Of a stretch of DNA of 64,000 nt, positions 1-9,819 are shown one piece after another. How positions within the stretch are numbered: the first letter of the stretch is position 1; the number at the start of each line of letters is the position of its first letter. The notes under the pieces are model-generated. The model saw only the letters and a program-made list of their open reading frames with translations. It had not been told where the DNA came from and made no database searches. The DNA is from Methylopila sp. 73B (GTDB taxonomy: Bacteria; Pseudomonadota; Alphaproteobacteria; Rhizobiales; Methylopilaceae): positions 806,001 through 870,000 of the forward strand of contig NZ_JAFV01000001.1 in the NCBI RefSeq assembly GCF_000526315.1, in the 5' to 3' direction. The position numbers and the translations under genes were made by a program.

Positions 1-409
1 GACCATCGCCCCGCTCGCCCGGCATCCCGGCTTCCGGCCCGCGCGCCGGGTCGTGCTGGATCGCAGGACGCTGACCGAACTCGAGCAGCTCGGCGGCCGG
101 GCCTTCGTCGGCGATCTGGTGGACGAGTTCCTCGTGGACGCCGAGATCGTCCTGGAGGCGCTGCGTCAGGCGGTGGAGGACCGCGACACGGCGGCTTTCC
201 GTGAGCAGGCCCATGCGCTGCGCAGCGGCGCGGCCAACATCGGCGCGCGCGGCATGTACGAACTATGCCTGTCGTGGCGAAACATCGAGGCGCGCGACCT
301 CGCCGTGCGCGGCCGCACCCATATCCAGCGGCTGGAAGCGGAGTTCAGGCTGGTCGGCAAAGCGCTGCGCGAGCTGTTCCCCAAACGCGGTCGCGCGAAC
401 GGCGGCTGA
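1..409 (+). CDS. HPt (histidine phosphotransfer) domain protein, 5' end outside the window
   Basis: The frame is open from the first bases and ends with TGA at 407-409, so the N-terminus probably lies upstream. A GTG at 53 would give a 118-residue protein, but the open upstream frame favours this being the C-terminal HPt module of a larger signalling protein such as a hybrid kinase. Counted from that GTG, the phospho-accepting histidine is His54 in EQAHALRSGAANIGA. The pattern H-x-L-[RK]-[SG] plus a helical, charged composition is typical of HPt domains, which relay phosphate between receiver domains in the cytoplasm. It converges on the next gene with only 2 bp between the stop codons. The domain call is firm; the partner and parent protein are unknown. 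Confidence 0.8.
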   Translation, partial: TIAPLARHPGFRPARRVVLDRRTLTELEQLGGRAFVGDLVDEFLVDAEIVLEALRQAVEDRDTAAFREQAHALRSGAANIGARGMYELCLSWRNIEARDLAVRGRTHIQRLEAEFRLVGKALRELFPKRGRANGG

Positions 410-411
410 TC

Positions 412-900
412 TCAGGGCGTCCAGCCGCATGCGGATGCGACCCGGGCGCGAACCTCGCCGAAGCCATCGAGAGAGAATGCGTTGGCGTGAACGCCGCCAA
501 TGCGATCCCTCACCTCGATCGTCAGCCGTCCTTCGGCCGGCAGTCGACGCAGGAAATCCTCGACCCCCTCGGACCGGAACACCGCCTTGCCGTTCGTGGA
601 GACGTCCCACCGTGAGGTCTCCTGCGCCCCGGAGTCCGACTGCGTCACGACCTCCAGCGACGAGCGCGGCAGGCCCCAGTCGCCCGCGGTTCCGACGAGC
701 GCTTCGGTGCGCCCGCCGAGGCAGCGCACGATGATGAAGGACGGATCGTCCTGCGAGGCGCCGCGCGCTGCGGCGAGCGCCGTCACCAGCGTGGCCCGTT
801 CGTCGGGCTCCGACGTGGTGGTCCAGCCGCCAAGCGTCTCCGTGCCGGCGGCGGCGGCGGTCGCAAGAAGATACGACGCCACGACGATAGCCTTGCGCAT
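412..900 (-). CDS. Secreted protein of unknown function, VasI-like pattern
   Basis: A 162-residue protein with a Sec signal peptide (MRKAIVVASYLLATAAAAG). The mature part has a tryptophan near its start (GGWTTT), an IIVRC strand, a WDVSTNGKAVF segment and a C-terminal ACGW. The order W...RC...W-x-x-S-x-[DN]-G...F...AC-x-W recalls small periplasmic proteins annotated as type VI secretion-associated VasI, which also occur as orphans in alphaproteobacteria. No type VI genes are seen here, so a secretion role is not implied. The two mature cysteines could form a disulfide. It is a single gene convergent with the HPt gene. Confidence 0.65.
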   Translation of the reverse strand: MRKAIVVASYLLATAAAAGTETLGGWTTTSEPDERATLVTALAAARGASQDDPSFIIVRCLGGRTEALVGTAGDWGLPRSSLEVVTQSDSGAQETSRWDVSTNGKAVFRSEGVEDFLRRLPAEGRLTIEVRDRIGGVHANAFSLDGFGEVRARVASACGWTP

Positions 901-1008
901 GGGAACGCGTCCTCGGTCAGCAACTGACGCTCACGGATACGCCGGGCGTCCGGGCTTGGACCGTCGACCCCAGATCTTCTCTGGGCCGCGCGAGACTGCG
1001 TCCTGCGA

Positions 1009-1025
1009 ATGCTGCTTTGCAGCAT
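1009..1025. repeat. Short perfect palindrome upstream of the subtilase gene
   Basis: ATGCTGC and GCAGCAT form a perfect 7-bp inverted repeat around a TTT spacer. It lies about 105 bp upstream of the subtilase gene and about 110 bp upstream of the divergent secreted-protein gene, in a patch less GC-rich than its surroundings. It could be a regulator site or an mRNA hairpin for either gene. No family is assigned. Confidence 0.3.
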
Positions 1026-1129
1026 AAGAAAACTATGAGACGTTTCGCATCGTACGTTGCGTCACGGCGTCGTCGTACGACATCCTTGGAGCGTCGCCGC
1101 CCAGGGATTGACGGAGAGGGATCGCGCGT

Positions 1130-2443
1130 ATGGCCTTCAGGCCGCGTCTCCGATCGGCAGGCCTTTTAAGCGTCGCAATCGCGGCGATGCTCGGGCTCGC
1201 GGGCGGCGTGGTCGGCGGCGAGCGGTTTGGGCCCTATCGCGACGCGCGGACCGCGGAAAGCGTCCAGCCGCCGGCTTGGCGCGGGCCGAGCTTTGACCCC
1301 CGGCGCTACGCCGACGCGGCGGTTGAGGCGGTGGTCCGCAGCGCCTGCGCATCGCCGGCGCCCTTCGTCGTGCTGGACAGCTTCAGCTTCGGGCGCCCCG
1401 CCAACCTGGACGACGACCTCGGCGATCCGTCGGACGGCGCGGACGCGCACATCAGCCACGGCGACGTCGTGGCGGCGATCGCCGCGCTCGGCCACGGCGC
1501 GGTGACGACCTACCAGATCGACCCGGTCTTCAACGCCTTCACCCTCGCAAGGGATATCGCCGCGCTCGCGCGCGACGTGGCGAGCGGCAAGGTCGCCCGT
1601 CCCGCCGCGGTCGTCACCTCGATCGTGCTGCCGGTCGATCTCGACGACGTCAATCGCGCCCTGCCGGCCGACAAGGCCGTCTCCGAGGCGGACCTCCGCG
1701 CCCGGCGGGGAGACGTGATGGCGGCGCTCGTGGGCGACGGCGATCCGCGCAATCCCTATCGCATCGTGCGCGACGCGCTGGCGACGCTCGCGCGGCTCGA
1801 CGTGCCGGTGTTCGCGGCGTCCGGCAACACAGGGCCGGACGGCCTGATCAACGTGCTTGCGCTCAACGACGGCGTCTACGCCGTGGGCGCGCTCGACGCC
1901 GCAGGCCGCCCGACCGCCTACACGAGCGCGCCTGAGATGACCGCGATCTGGGCGCCGGGGCAGTTCGTCCTCAGCGAAACGACGGGCGGGCTGAGCCTCA
2001 CCGGCGGCCGCGACGTCGCCTTCGCCGGAGCGGCCGCGCCGGGGCGGAAGGCGCTGATCGCCTCGCTCGTCGGGCGCGATCCTGCGGCGCTCGTGCGCCG
2101 CGTGCCGGCGGCTCTCGCGGGCCCGGACCCGGCCGGGCCGGGGCGCCGCCAGCGCACGCTGCGGCGCTACCTCGAGGCTGGGCTCTACCGCACGGTCGAT
2201 CTGCTTACGGCCTATGGCTACGACATGAGTTCCGGCAACGTCGCGCGCTCGCTGGAGCAGGGCCCCTACATGCACTACCCGTCCGACGCGATCTTCCGGC
2301 TCGATCCGACGGGCCGGCTAGCCTTCGACCCGCAAGGCGACGGCTCGGCCGGCCAACTCGTGGCCTACGACGCCACCTCGTTCGCCACGCCCAATGTCTG
2401 CCCTTCGCCGCAACGGGTCGCCCAGCGCGCAGCCCCCCGCTGA
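1130..2443 (+). CDS. Secreted subtilisin-like (S8-type) serine peptidase, C-terminally short
   Basis: 437 residues with a signal or anchor segment at about 11-30, preceded by a good ribosome site (GGAGAGG, 1109-1115). The triad of a subtilase is visible: Asp83 in VVLDSFSFG, His110 in HISHGDVVA and Ser417 in DATSFATP, plus the oxyanion Asn233 in AASGNTGPDG. Subtilases normally continue for at least a buried helix after the catalytic serine. Here only about 20 polar residues follow, and neither other frame supplies a hydrophobic helix. The enzyme may therefore be truncated, inactive or divergent. Residues 290-350 are an Ala/Arg-rich insertion. No propeptide or autotransporter domain is evident. 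The substrate is unknown. Confidence 0.75.
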   Translation: MAFRPRLRSAGLLSVAIAAMLGLAGGVVGGERFGPYRDARTAESVQPPAWRGPSFDPRRYADAAVEAVVRSACASPAPFVVLDSFSFGRPANLDDDLGDPSDGADAHISHGDVVAAIAALGHGAVTTYQIDPVFNAFTLARDIAALARDVASGKVARPAAVVTSIVLPVDLDDVNRALPADKAVSEADLRARRGDVMAALVGDGDPRNPYRIVRDALATLARLDVPVFAASGNTGPDGLINVLALNDGVYAVGALDAAGRPTAYTSAPEMTAIWAPGQFVLSETTGGLSLTGGRDVAFAGAAAPGRKALIASLVGRDPAALVRRVPAALAGPDPAGPGRRQRTLRRYLEAGLYRTVDLLTAYGYDMSSGNVARSLEQGPYMHYPSDAIFRLDPTGRLAFDPQGDGSAGQLVAYDATSFATPNVCPSPQRVAQRAAPR

Positions 2444-2553
2444 CGGGCTGCGCCGCAAAAAGCTCCCCCCGAGGGATCGATCGCCAAGGCCGGGACGTTC
2501 CAGTTCTCCCCACCGCGAAGCCGCAGAGCGGCTCAGCCAGAACGAGGACCTGA

Positions 2554-2766
2554 ATGTCAGATCGGACCTACAAGATCATCGAGATCGTCGGATCGTCCGC
2601 GACCTCGATCGAGGAGGCCATCAGCGGCGCCATCGCCGACGCCGCGAAGAGCGTCCATCACATCCGCTGGTTCGAGGTCGTCGAGACTCGCGGCCATGTC
2701 GAGGACGGCAAGGTCGCGCACTATCAGGTGACGTTGAAAATCGGGTTCACCATCGAAGGAACTTAA
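2554..2766 (+). CDS. Dodecin (flavin-binding storage protein)
   Basis: 70 residues covering the whole dodecin family length. It begins [18 protein letters not shown], has the conserved [11 protein letters not shown] segment and ends in a YQVTLKIGF strand. Dodecins form hollow dodecamers that bind FMN, FAD or lumichrome pairs between stacked tryptophans. Here the stacking tryptophan is Trp39 in the IRWFEV motif. The gene stands alone between the subtilase gene and a small hypothetical gene on the same strand. The call is very safe; the preferred flavin cannot be told from sequence. Confidence 0.93.
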   Translation: MSDRTYKIIEIVGSSATSIEEAISGAIADAAKSVHHIRWFEVVETRGHVEDGKVAHYQVTLKIGFTIEGT

Positions 2767-2842
2767 TCTCATCAGCGGCGTTTGACGCGACGGTGGAGTT
2801 CGCGCGCGATGCGCGACAGCCGGCGTCGTGAAAGAGGCGGAG

Positions 2843-3091
2843 ATGGGCAACGCGTTTGTGGTCGAGGTGCGTGGTCGCCACGCGGGATTGCTCATTCGCC
2901 TCGAGGACGGATTCCGCTTTTTGGCGTCGCTCCCCGAGGTCTATGACCTCGACGACAAGGTGTTCTCCGACAAGGCGGCGGTCTGCGCCGCCGTCGAGGC
3001 GCGTTTTGACGCCCTTCAGGCCGGCCATCTGCCGGCTTATGCGTCTCTCAACTGCGGATGGATCGACGACGGGCTGCGTCTCGCGAGCTGA
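2843..3091 (+). CDS. Small protein of unknown function
   Basis: 82 residues from the ATG at 2843, chosen over an in-frame GTG at 2828 because AAAGAGGCGGAG lies directly before it. The product (MGNAFVVEVRGRHAGLLIR...) is soluble, with no signal peptide or membrane segment, and looks like a compact alpha/beta protein. A segment at about 28-45, SLPEVYDLDDKVFSDKAAV, followed by an amphipathic helix is visible. I recognise no family. It follows dodecin by 76 bp on the same strand and faces chrA tail to tail with a 30-bp gap. Base composition matches its neighbours. Confidence 0.6.
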   Translation: MGNAFVVEVRGRHAGLLIRLEDGFRFLASLPEVYDLDDKVFSDKAAVCAAVEARFDALQAGHLPAYASLNCGWIDDGLRLAS

Positions 3092-3121
3092 CAGGGTTCG
3101 CGTTTGGCGCGCCGCGCGCTT

Positions 3122-4513
<1,392 letters not shown>

Positions 4514-4726
4514 GCGCATCCCCTCAGACCGCCGGCGCGGGCCGCGATGCTTGGGCCGGAACGGCCGGCCTGACAAGCAGATCGCCCGACGCCCGCGCTC
4601 AAGCGCTCGCATGGCCCGCTTTCCGCCCGACGCCGTGACGGCTTAGCCAGCTTTCGAACCAAAGAGGCCATAGTCACGTAACTGAACCGTGATCGGTCGT
4701 GTCGGCCGCGGGCCGAGCGAGGCGCT

Positions 4727-5785
4727 ATGACGACGCATCCTGCAAAGTTGCTTTCGGTCGCAAGCGCGACCGCGCCGCACGACCTCGGGCAAGACGACGT
4801 TGTCGCCGCGGCGCGACGTGTCTTCCTCGACGCCGGCCGCCGCGACTTCGACCGCGTCGCGCCGGTATACGCCAACGCTGGCGTCCTGCGCCGGCAGTCC
4901 GTCCGGCCGCTCGACTGGTACGCCGAGCCGCACGGCTGGGAGGACCGAACGGCGGCCTACCTCGAAGGGGCGGGCGCCTTGTTCGTGCAGGCCGGCCAGC
5001 GCGCCATCGCCGCCGCCGGACTCATGGCCGAAGACATCGACGTGGTCGTCACCGTGTCCTCCACCGGCGTCGCGACGCCGAGCCTCGAGGCGCGCTTCGG
5101 CGACGCGCTCGGCCTGCGCGCCGACGTCATGCGCGTTCCGGTCTTTGGCCTCGGTTGCGCCGGCGGCGTATCGGGCCTCGGGATCGCGGCTAGCCTCGCC
5201 CGCGGGACGCCGGGCGCCCGCGTGCTGCTCGTCGCGGTGGAGACCTGCACGCTGGCGTTCCGGCTCGGCCGCCTCGACATGGCGAGCGTGGTCTCCACCG
5301 CCCTGTTCGGCGACGGCGCGGCGGCCTGCGTGCTCGCGGCGGGGCCGGGCGGCCTCGCCGAGGTGGCCTATGTCGGCGAGCATCGCTGGCCGGACACGCT
5401 CGACGTGATGGGCTGGCGGTTCGACGACGTCGGCTTCGACGTCGTGCTGGACCGCGCGGTCCCGGCGTTCGCGGCGGAACGCCTGCCGATCGCCGCGCGT
5501 GCGATCCTCGCGGGCGGCGGCGTCGCGCTGGAGGATGTCCGCCGCTTCGTCTGCCATCCCGGCGGCGCGAAGGTTGCCATGGCGCTCGAGGGGGCGCTCG
5601 GCCTCGCCGACGGCGCCCTGGCCGACGAGCGCGCCGTGCTGGCCGCGCATGGCAACATGTCCGCGCCGACCGTGCTGTTCGTGCTGGAGCGGGCGCTCGC
5701 CGGCGGTCTCGGCGACCCCACGGCGCTGCTGGCCCTGGGGCCGGGCTTCACCGCCAGCATGGCGCTGCTGAGGCCCACGACGTGA
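4727..5785 (+). CDS. Type III polyketide synthase (chalcone/stilbene synthase family)
   Basis: 352 residues of thiolase-fold ketosynthase. The catalytic triad is complete: Cys144 in FGLGCAGGVSG, His277 in CHPGGAKV and Asn310 in HGNMSAPTVLF. These soluble homodimers extend an acyl-CoA starter with malonyl-CoA and cyclise the product to alkylpyrones or alkylresorcinols. The following methyltransferase gene overlaps it by GTGA, as in the bps and srs operons, which make O-methylated pyrones or phenolic lipids. The starter is probably a fatty acyl chain by analogy, but the tunnel residues cannot be judged here. The start is uncertain by a few codons. No regulator is adjacent. Confidence 0.9.
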   Translation: MTTHPAKLLSVASATAPHDLGQDDVVAAARRVFLDAGRRDFDRVAPVYANAGVLRRQSVRPLDWYAEPHGWEDRTAAYLEGAGALFVQAGQRAIAAAGLMAEDIDVVVTVSSTGVATPSLEARFGDALGLRADVMRVPVFGLGCAGGVSGLGIAASLARGTPGARVLLVAVETCTLAFRLGRLDMASVVSTALFGDGAAACVLAAGPGGLAEVAYVGEHRWPDTLDVMGWRFDDVGFDVVLDRAVPAFAAERLPIAARAILAGGGVALEDVRRFVCHPGGAKVAMALEGALGLADGALADERAVLAAHGNMSAPTVLFVLERALAGGLGDPTALLALGPGFTASMALLRPTT

Positions 5786-6279
5786 GCGGCGCAGTCCTTC
5801 TGCTCTTGTTCGTCACCGCCTCCCGGCTTGGCGAACTCGTCCTTTCCGCCCGGAACGTCGCTGGGCTGAAGGCGCGGAGCGCGATCGAAGCGGGGGCGAG
5901 CCACTATCCGGCGATGGTCGCGCTCCACACGTCGTGGCTCGCCGGCCTGTGGTGGCTCGGGCGTGACGCGACCGTGTCGCCCGGCTGGCTGGCGGCCTTC
6001 GGGGCGCTGCAGGTCCTGAGGGTCTGGACGCTCGCCACGCTCGGCCGGCGCTGGACGACGCGCATTCTGGTGATTCCGGGCGAGACGCTCGTGCGCCGCG
6101 GGCCGTATCGCTTCGTGGCCCACCCGAACTATGTGGTCGTCGCGGGCGAGATCGCCGTCCTGCCGCTCGTTTTCGGGCTGCCGGTCTTCGCCTTCGTGTT
6201 TTCGCTGCTGAACGCGGGCATGCTCGCCGTCCGCATTCGCGCCGAGGAGGCGGCCTTGAAGCGTCACGCCGCACCTTGA
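5782..6279 (+). CDS. Isoprenylcysteine carboxyl methyltransferase (ICMT) family membrane methyltransferase
   Basis: 165 residues beginning with a GTG that overlaps the polyketide synthase stop. About four hydrophobic segments are present. The C-terminal motif [20 protein letters not shown], with the R-x-x-H-P-x-Y core, and the trailing RIRAEEAAL (E-E) are hallmarks of the ICMT/PEMT fold, which binds S-adenosylmethionine at the membrane surface. In bacteria such genes often pair with type III polyketide synthases, where they O-methylate the pyrone or resorcinol head group. Translational coupling to the synthase supports that role. It is not expected to modify prenylated proteins. Confidence 0.88.
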   Translation: MSGAVLLLLFVTASRLGELVLSARNVAGLKARSAIEAGASHYPAMVALHTSWLAGLWWLGRDATVSPGWLAAFGALQVLRVWTLATLGRRWTTRILVIPGETLVRRGPYRFVAHPNYVVVAGEIAVLPLVFGLPVFAFVFSLLNAGMLAVRIRAEEAALKRHAAP

Positions 6280-6331
6280 GCTGAAGCCGGGGTCGGGCCA
6301 CGATCGCCGCTCCCCGGCTTCAGGAGACGCC

Positions 6332-8050
6332 ATGACCGCCGAAGCGACGACCCCCGACGCCATCGCCCGCCGCATCGCGCAGGGGCGGGGGCTCGCGCCC
6401 GCCGACATCGTCATCAAGGGCGCGCGGGTGCTCGACGTGGTCACCGCGACGCTGTTCGAGAGCGACGTCGCGATCGCCGGCGACAGGATCGTCGGCACCT
6501 TCGGCGAGTACGAGGGGCGGGAGATCATCGACGGCCGCGGGCTGACCGTGGTTCCGGGCTTCATCGACACCCACCTCCACATCGAATCCTCGCTGCTGAC
6601 GCCGCTGGAATTCGACCGTTGCGTGCTGCCGCACGGCGTGACGACGATCGTGTGGGACCCGCACGAGATCGCCAACGTGCTGGGGGCGGAGGGGATCGAC
6701 TACGCGCTGCGGGCGGCCGAGGCCACGGTGATGGACATCCGCGTCAACCTCTCGTCCTGCGTGCCCGCCTCGCCGCTCGAGACCTCGGGCGCGCGGCTCG
6801 GCGTCGACGATCTCACGCCGTTCCGCGGCCGGGCGAAGGCGCTGGGCCTCGCCGAGTTCATGAATTTTCCAGGCGTGCTGAACGCCGATCCCGGCTGTCT
6901 CGCCAAGCTCGCCGCCTTCCAGGACGGCCACATCGACGGCCACGCGCCCCTGGTGCGCGGCAAGGACCTCAACGGCTACCTCTCCGCCGGCATTCGCACC
7001 GACCATGAGGCCACCAGCTACGAGGAGGGGTTGGAGAAGCTCCGCAAGGGCATGACGGTGCTGATCCGCGAAAGCTCGATCGCCAAGGATCTGCATGCGC
7101 TGTGGCCGCTGCTGACGGCCGAGACATCGGCCTTCGTCGCCTTCTGCACCGACGACCGTAACCCGGTCGAGATCGCGGCGGAGGGCCATCTCGACCACAT
7201 GATCCGCTGGACCATCGCGCAAGGAGCGCCCGCCGCCCACGTCTACCGCGCGGCGAGCTGGTCGGGGGCCAACGCCTTTGGGCTGCGCGACCGGGGGATC
7301 GTGGCACCGGGCAAGCGCGCGGACCTCGTGCTTTTGTCCGACTACGAGGACTGCCGCGTGCAGACGGTGATCGCCGGCGGCCGCGTGGTGACCGACGCGC
7401 TGTTCGCCGCCCGGGCGGTCCCCGACCCCGTCGGCCTCGACAGCATGAAGGCGGAGCCGGTGACGGCGGACGACCTGACGTCGAAGGGCGCCGGCGGGCC
7501 GCGGCCGGTGATCGGCGTCGTGCCCGGCAAGATCGTCACCGACCATCTGACGCTGGAGCTCGCGGCCGAGGGCGGCGCGGTGCGGCCCGATCTCGCCCAG
7601 GACGCCCTCGCCGTCGCGGTGATCGCCCGACACGGGATCAACCGCAACATCGGCCGCGGCTTCGTGAAGGGCTTCGAGCTGAAGGCCGGCGCGATCGCCT
7701 CTTCGGTCGGGCACGACAGCCACAACATTTGCGTCGTCGGCGTCACGGCCGACGATATGGCGCTGGCCGCCAACCGGGTCATCGCGCTCGGCGGCGGCTT
7801 CGTCGTGGCGGCCGAGGGCGAGGTGAAGGCCGAACTCGCGCTGCCGGTGGCGGGATTGATGAGTCTCGAGCCGCATGAAGCGGTGCACGACCGGCTCGTC
7901 GCGCTCCGCGCCGCGGCCGTCGCGCTCGGCTGCACGCTGTCGGAGCCGTTCCTGCAGGTGGCCTTCCTGCCGCTCACCGTCATTCCGCATCTGAAGATCA
8001 GCGACTTCGGCATGGTCGACGTGAACCGCTTCGAGGTCATCGCGGCATGA
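6332..8050 (+). CDS. ade: Adenine deaminase
   Basis: 572 residues, the normal length for the Ade branch of the amidohydrolase superfamily. The metal site is visible as [12 protein letters not shown], followed by [12 protein letters not shown], a HIDGHAP segment and FCTDDRNP. The C-terminal domain ([16 protein letters not shown]...) is typical of Ade. The enzyme converts adenine to hypoxanthine and ammonia in purine salvage, using Fe(II) or Mn(II). The gene follows the methyltransferase gene by 52 bp and overlaps the next gene by ATGA, so the two are translationally coupled. No purine transporter is next to it. Confidence 0.95.
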   Translation: MTAEATTPDAIARRIAQGRGLAPADIVIKGARVLDVVTATLFESDVAIAGDRIVGTFGEYEGREIIDGRGLTVVPGFIDTHLHIESSLLTPLEFDRCVLPHGVTTIVWDPHEIANVLGAEGIDYALRAAEATVMDIRVNLSSCVPASPLETSGARLGVDDLTPFRGRAKALGLAEFMNFPGVLNADPGCLAKLAAFQDGHIDGHAPLVRGKDLNGYLSAGIRTDHEATSYEEGLEKLRKGMTVLIRESSIAKDLHALWPLLTAETSAFVAFCTDDRNPVEIAAEGHLDHMIRWTIAQGAPAAHVYRAASWSGANAFGLRDRGIVAPGKRADLVLLSDYEDCRVQTVIAGGRVVTDALFAARAVPDPVGLDSMKAEPVTADDLTSKGAGGPRPVIGVVPGKIVTDHLTLELAAEGGAVRPDLAQDALAVAVIARHGINRNIGRGFVKGFELKAGAIASSVGHDSHNICVVGVTADDMALAANRVIALGGGFVVAAEGEVKAELALPVAGLMSLEPHEAVHDRLVALRAAAVALGCTLSEPFLQVAFLPLTVIPHLKISDFGMVDVNRFEVIAA

Positions 8051-8706
8051 GCGGCCGCTTCGAGGGGCGACGCGTGCTGGCGCTCGGCGACACGGACGCG
8101 GCGCTCGGCCTCGCGCAGGAGGCCGCGGCGGCCTTCGGGGCGGAAGGCGCGGACCTGCGCGTCGCGTCGCTCGCGCTGGAGGGCGAGCCGGAGCCGCCGG
8201 TCTTCCTGCCCGAATCGCTCGCGGCGTCGCGGCTGTTCCGCGGCTCGCACTTGGTGCTCGCGGCGCTGTCGGACGCGGGCTTCCGGGCGCTGTTCGCCGC
8301 CTATGTCGAGGCCGACCTCGCCCGGGAGCCGTCGCGCCCGCTCGTGATCGCCGTCGACGCGGCGCCGGCGGGCTCCGGCGCCGTCGACTGGATGGCGGCC
8401 CGGGTGCCCGCCGACGTGCTGCGGCTGCGCAGCCATCCCGATCTCGCGCTCTACGGCAGGGTGGCGGCGGCGCTCGGCGTGGACGCCACCAACGCGGCGC
8501 TGGCCCCCTCGGCCGACGGGCTTTTCGGGATGAGCGAGGCCCTGCTGATGGGCCAGGACCTGCGCGAATCGGCGCTTCCGCTCCGCCAGTCGCTCGCGGG
8601 CCGGATCATTCCGGACGCTCCGGAAGCGCCAAAACCGGCTTCTGGCCTTGCCGCCGGCCTCATGAGGCGGTTAGTTCGCAGAGGCCGTTCGGCGCCGCAG
8701 CATTAG
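8047..8706 (+). CDS. Unknown protein translationally coupled to adenine deaminase
   Basis: 219 residues whose ATG overlaps the ade stop (ATGA). I do not recognise the family. The N-terminal half alternates strands and helices ([57 protein letters not shown]) like a Rossmann or HAD-type alpha/beta fold, but no nucleotide or catalytic motif is clear. There is no signal peptide. The tail is basic ([11 protein letters not shown]). The overlap suggests it acts with adenine deaminase or is made in equal amounts. Codon use matches ade, so it is unlikely to be a spurious frame. Confidence 0.7.
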   Translation: MSGRFEGRRVLALGDTDAALGLAQEAAAAFGAEGADLRVASLALEGEPEPPVFLPESLAASRLFRGSHLVLAALSDAGFRALFAAYVEADLAREPSRPLVIAVDAAPAGSGAVDWMAARVPADVLRLRSHPDLALYGRVAAALGVDATNAALAPSADGLFGMSEALLMGQDLRESALPLRQSLAGRIIPDAPEAPKPASGLAAGLMRRLVRRGRSAPQH

Positions 8707-8787
8707 GGGATGCGCCGGTCGTCGATCGGTCACGCTTTGAATGCTTTTTGACATGCCGCATTGGGGCGCAATTTTCAGGAGACTGAC

Positions 8788-9708
8788 ATGGCCAATCGCT
8801 ACGAGGTCGGGGAGAAGGACACCCGGCCCTGGGGGACGTGGGAGGTCATCGCCGGGGGCGAGAACTACGCGGTAAAGCGGATCGTGGTGTCGCCCGGCGC
8901 GCGCCTGTCGCTGCAGAAGCACCAGCACCGCGAGGAGCACTGGATCGTCGTCGAGGGCGAGGGGATCGTCACCCGCGACGACGAGCGCATCCCGGTGAAG
9001 ACCGGCGTCGCCGTGCATCTCCCGCTGCACTGCGTGCACCGCGTCGAGAACCCGGGGAAGGTTGACCTGGTGTTTATTGAAGTGCAGCGCGGCGATCCGC
9101 TGGACGAGGACGACATCGAGCGGATCGAGGACGACTACGGCCGCGCGCCTGCGGGCGAGGGCTCGACCGCCCCGGCCGGCGCGCCGAGCGGGTTCGCCGG
9201 CGTCACAGCGCTGGTGATGGACTTCGACGGCGTCTTCACGGACGACCGCGTGCTGGTGGATCAGGACGGCCGCGAGGCCGTCTTCGCCAGCCGCTCCGAC
9301 GGCATGGGTCTCGAGCGGCTGCGCAAGCTGACCTCGATCCGCACTCTGATCCTGTCGAAGGAGCCGAACCCCGTTGTCTCCGCGCGGGGCGCCAAGCTCA
9401 AGATCGAGGTGCTGCAAGGCATCGACGACAAGCTGCCGGAGCTCGACCGTTGGCTCGCCGCCAATGGTCTGACCCGCGAGCAGACCGTCTACATCGGCAA
9501 CGACGTCAACGATCTTGAATGCCTTAGGGCTGTGGGCTTCCCCGTGGCCCCCGCGGACGCCCGCGCGGAGGCCAAGGCCGCCGCGCGTTTCGTCACCACG
9601 GCGCTGGGCGGCCGCGGCGCGCTGCGGGAACTGTGCGAGCGGCTGATCGCGGACCATGTCCCCGGCGTTTCGGACCAGGCGTCGGCCCGCTACGCCGCCG
9701 CGAGCTGA
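8788..9708 (+). CDS. Fusion of type II mannose-6-phosphate isomerase cupin and KdsC-like HAD phosphatase
   Basis: 306 residues from the ATG at 8788, chosen over a TTG at 8761 because CAGGAGA precedes it. Residues 10-118 are a cupin of the ManC C-terminal type (RPWGTWEVI, LSLQKHQHREEHWIVVEG, metal ligands H45, H47, E50 and H81/H84). Residues 119-138 are a Gly/Ala/Pro linker. Residues 139-305 are a capless HAD phosphatase like KdsC and the tail of CMP-sialate synthetases: nucleophile Asp145 in MDFDGVFTDD, SRSDGMGLERLRK, and IGNDVNDLECL. Together they suggest isomerisation or recognition of a sugar phosphate and dephosphorylation of a 3-deoxy sugar acid phosphate. No other sugar genes are nearby. 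The actual substrate is unknown. Confidence 0.85.
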   Translation: MANRYEVGEKDTRPWGTWEVIAGGENYAVKRIVVSPGARLSLQKHQHREEHWIVVEGEGIVTRDDERIPVKTGVAVHLPLHCVHRVENPGKVDLVFIEVQRGDPLDEDDIERIEDDYGRAPAGEGSTAPAGAPSGFAGVTALVMDFDGVFTDDRVLVDQDGREAVFASRSDGMGLERLRKLTSIRTLILSKEPNPVVSARGAKLKIEVLQGIDDKLPELDRWLAANGLTREQTVYIGNDVNDLECLRAVGFPVAPADARAEAKAAARFVTTALGGRGALRELCERLIADHVPGVSDQASARYAAAS

Positions 9709-9819
9709 TCGTCGCGAATTTCAACGCTGCAGCGCAACGAATGAGCGCGTTGCGGCGTTGGCTCGCGCGACCTGCCACTCGTTGGCCGGCGAGCGCCTTC
9801 GAACGAGAGGGATTGCGCG

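Noticed and set aside
412-900. Type VI secretion locus suggested by the VasI-like protein
   Set aside because: No other type VI component is present; the similarity is to a broad family of small periplasmic proteins.
2378-2550. Frameshift that would restore the C-terminus of the subtilase
   Set aside because: Neither alternative frame after the catalytic serine encodes a hydrophobic helix or any subtilase-like segment.
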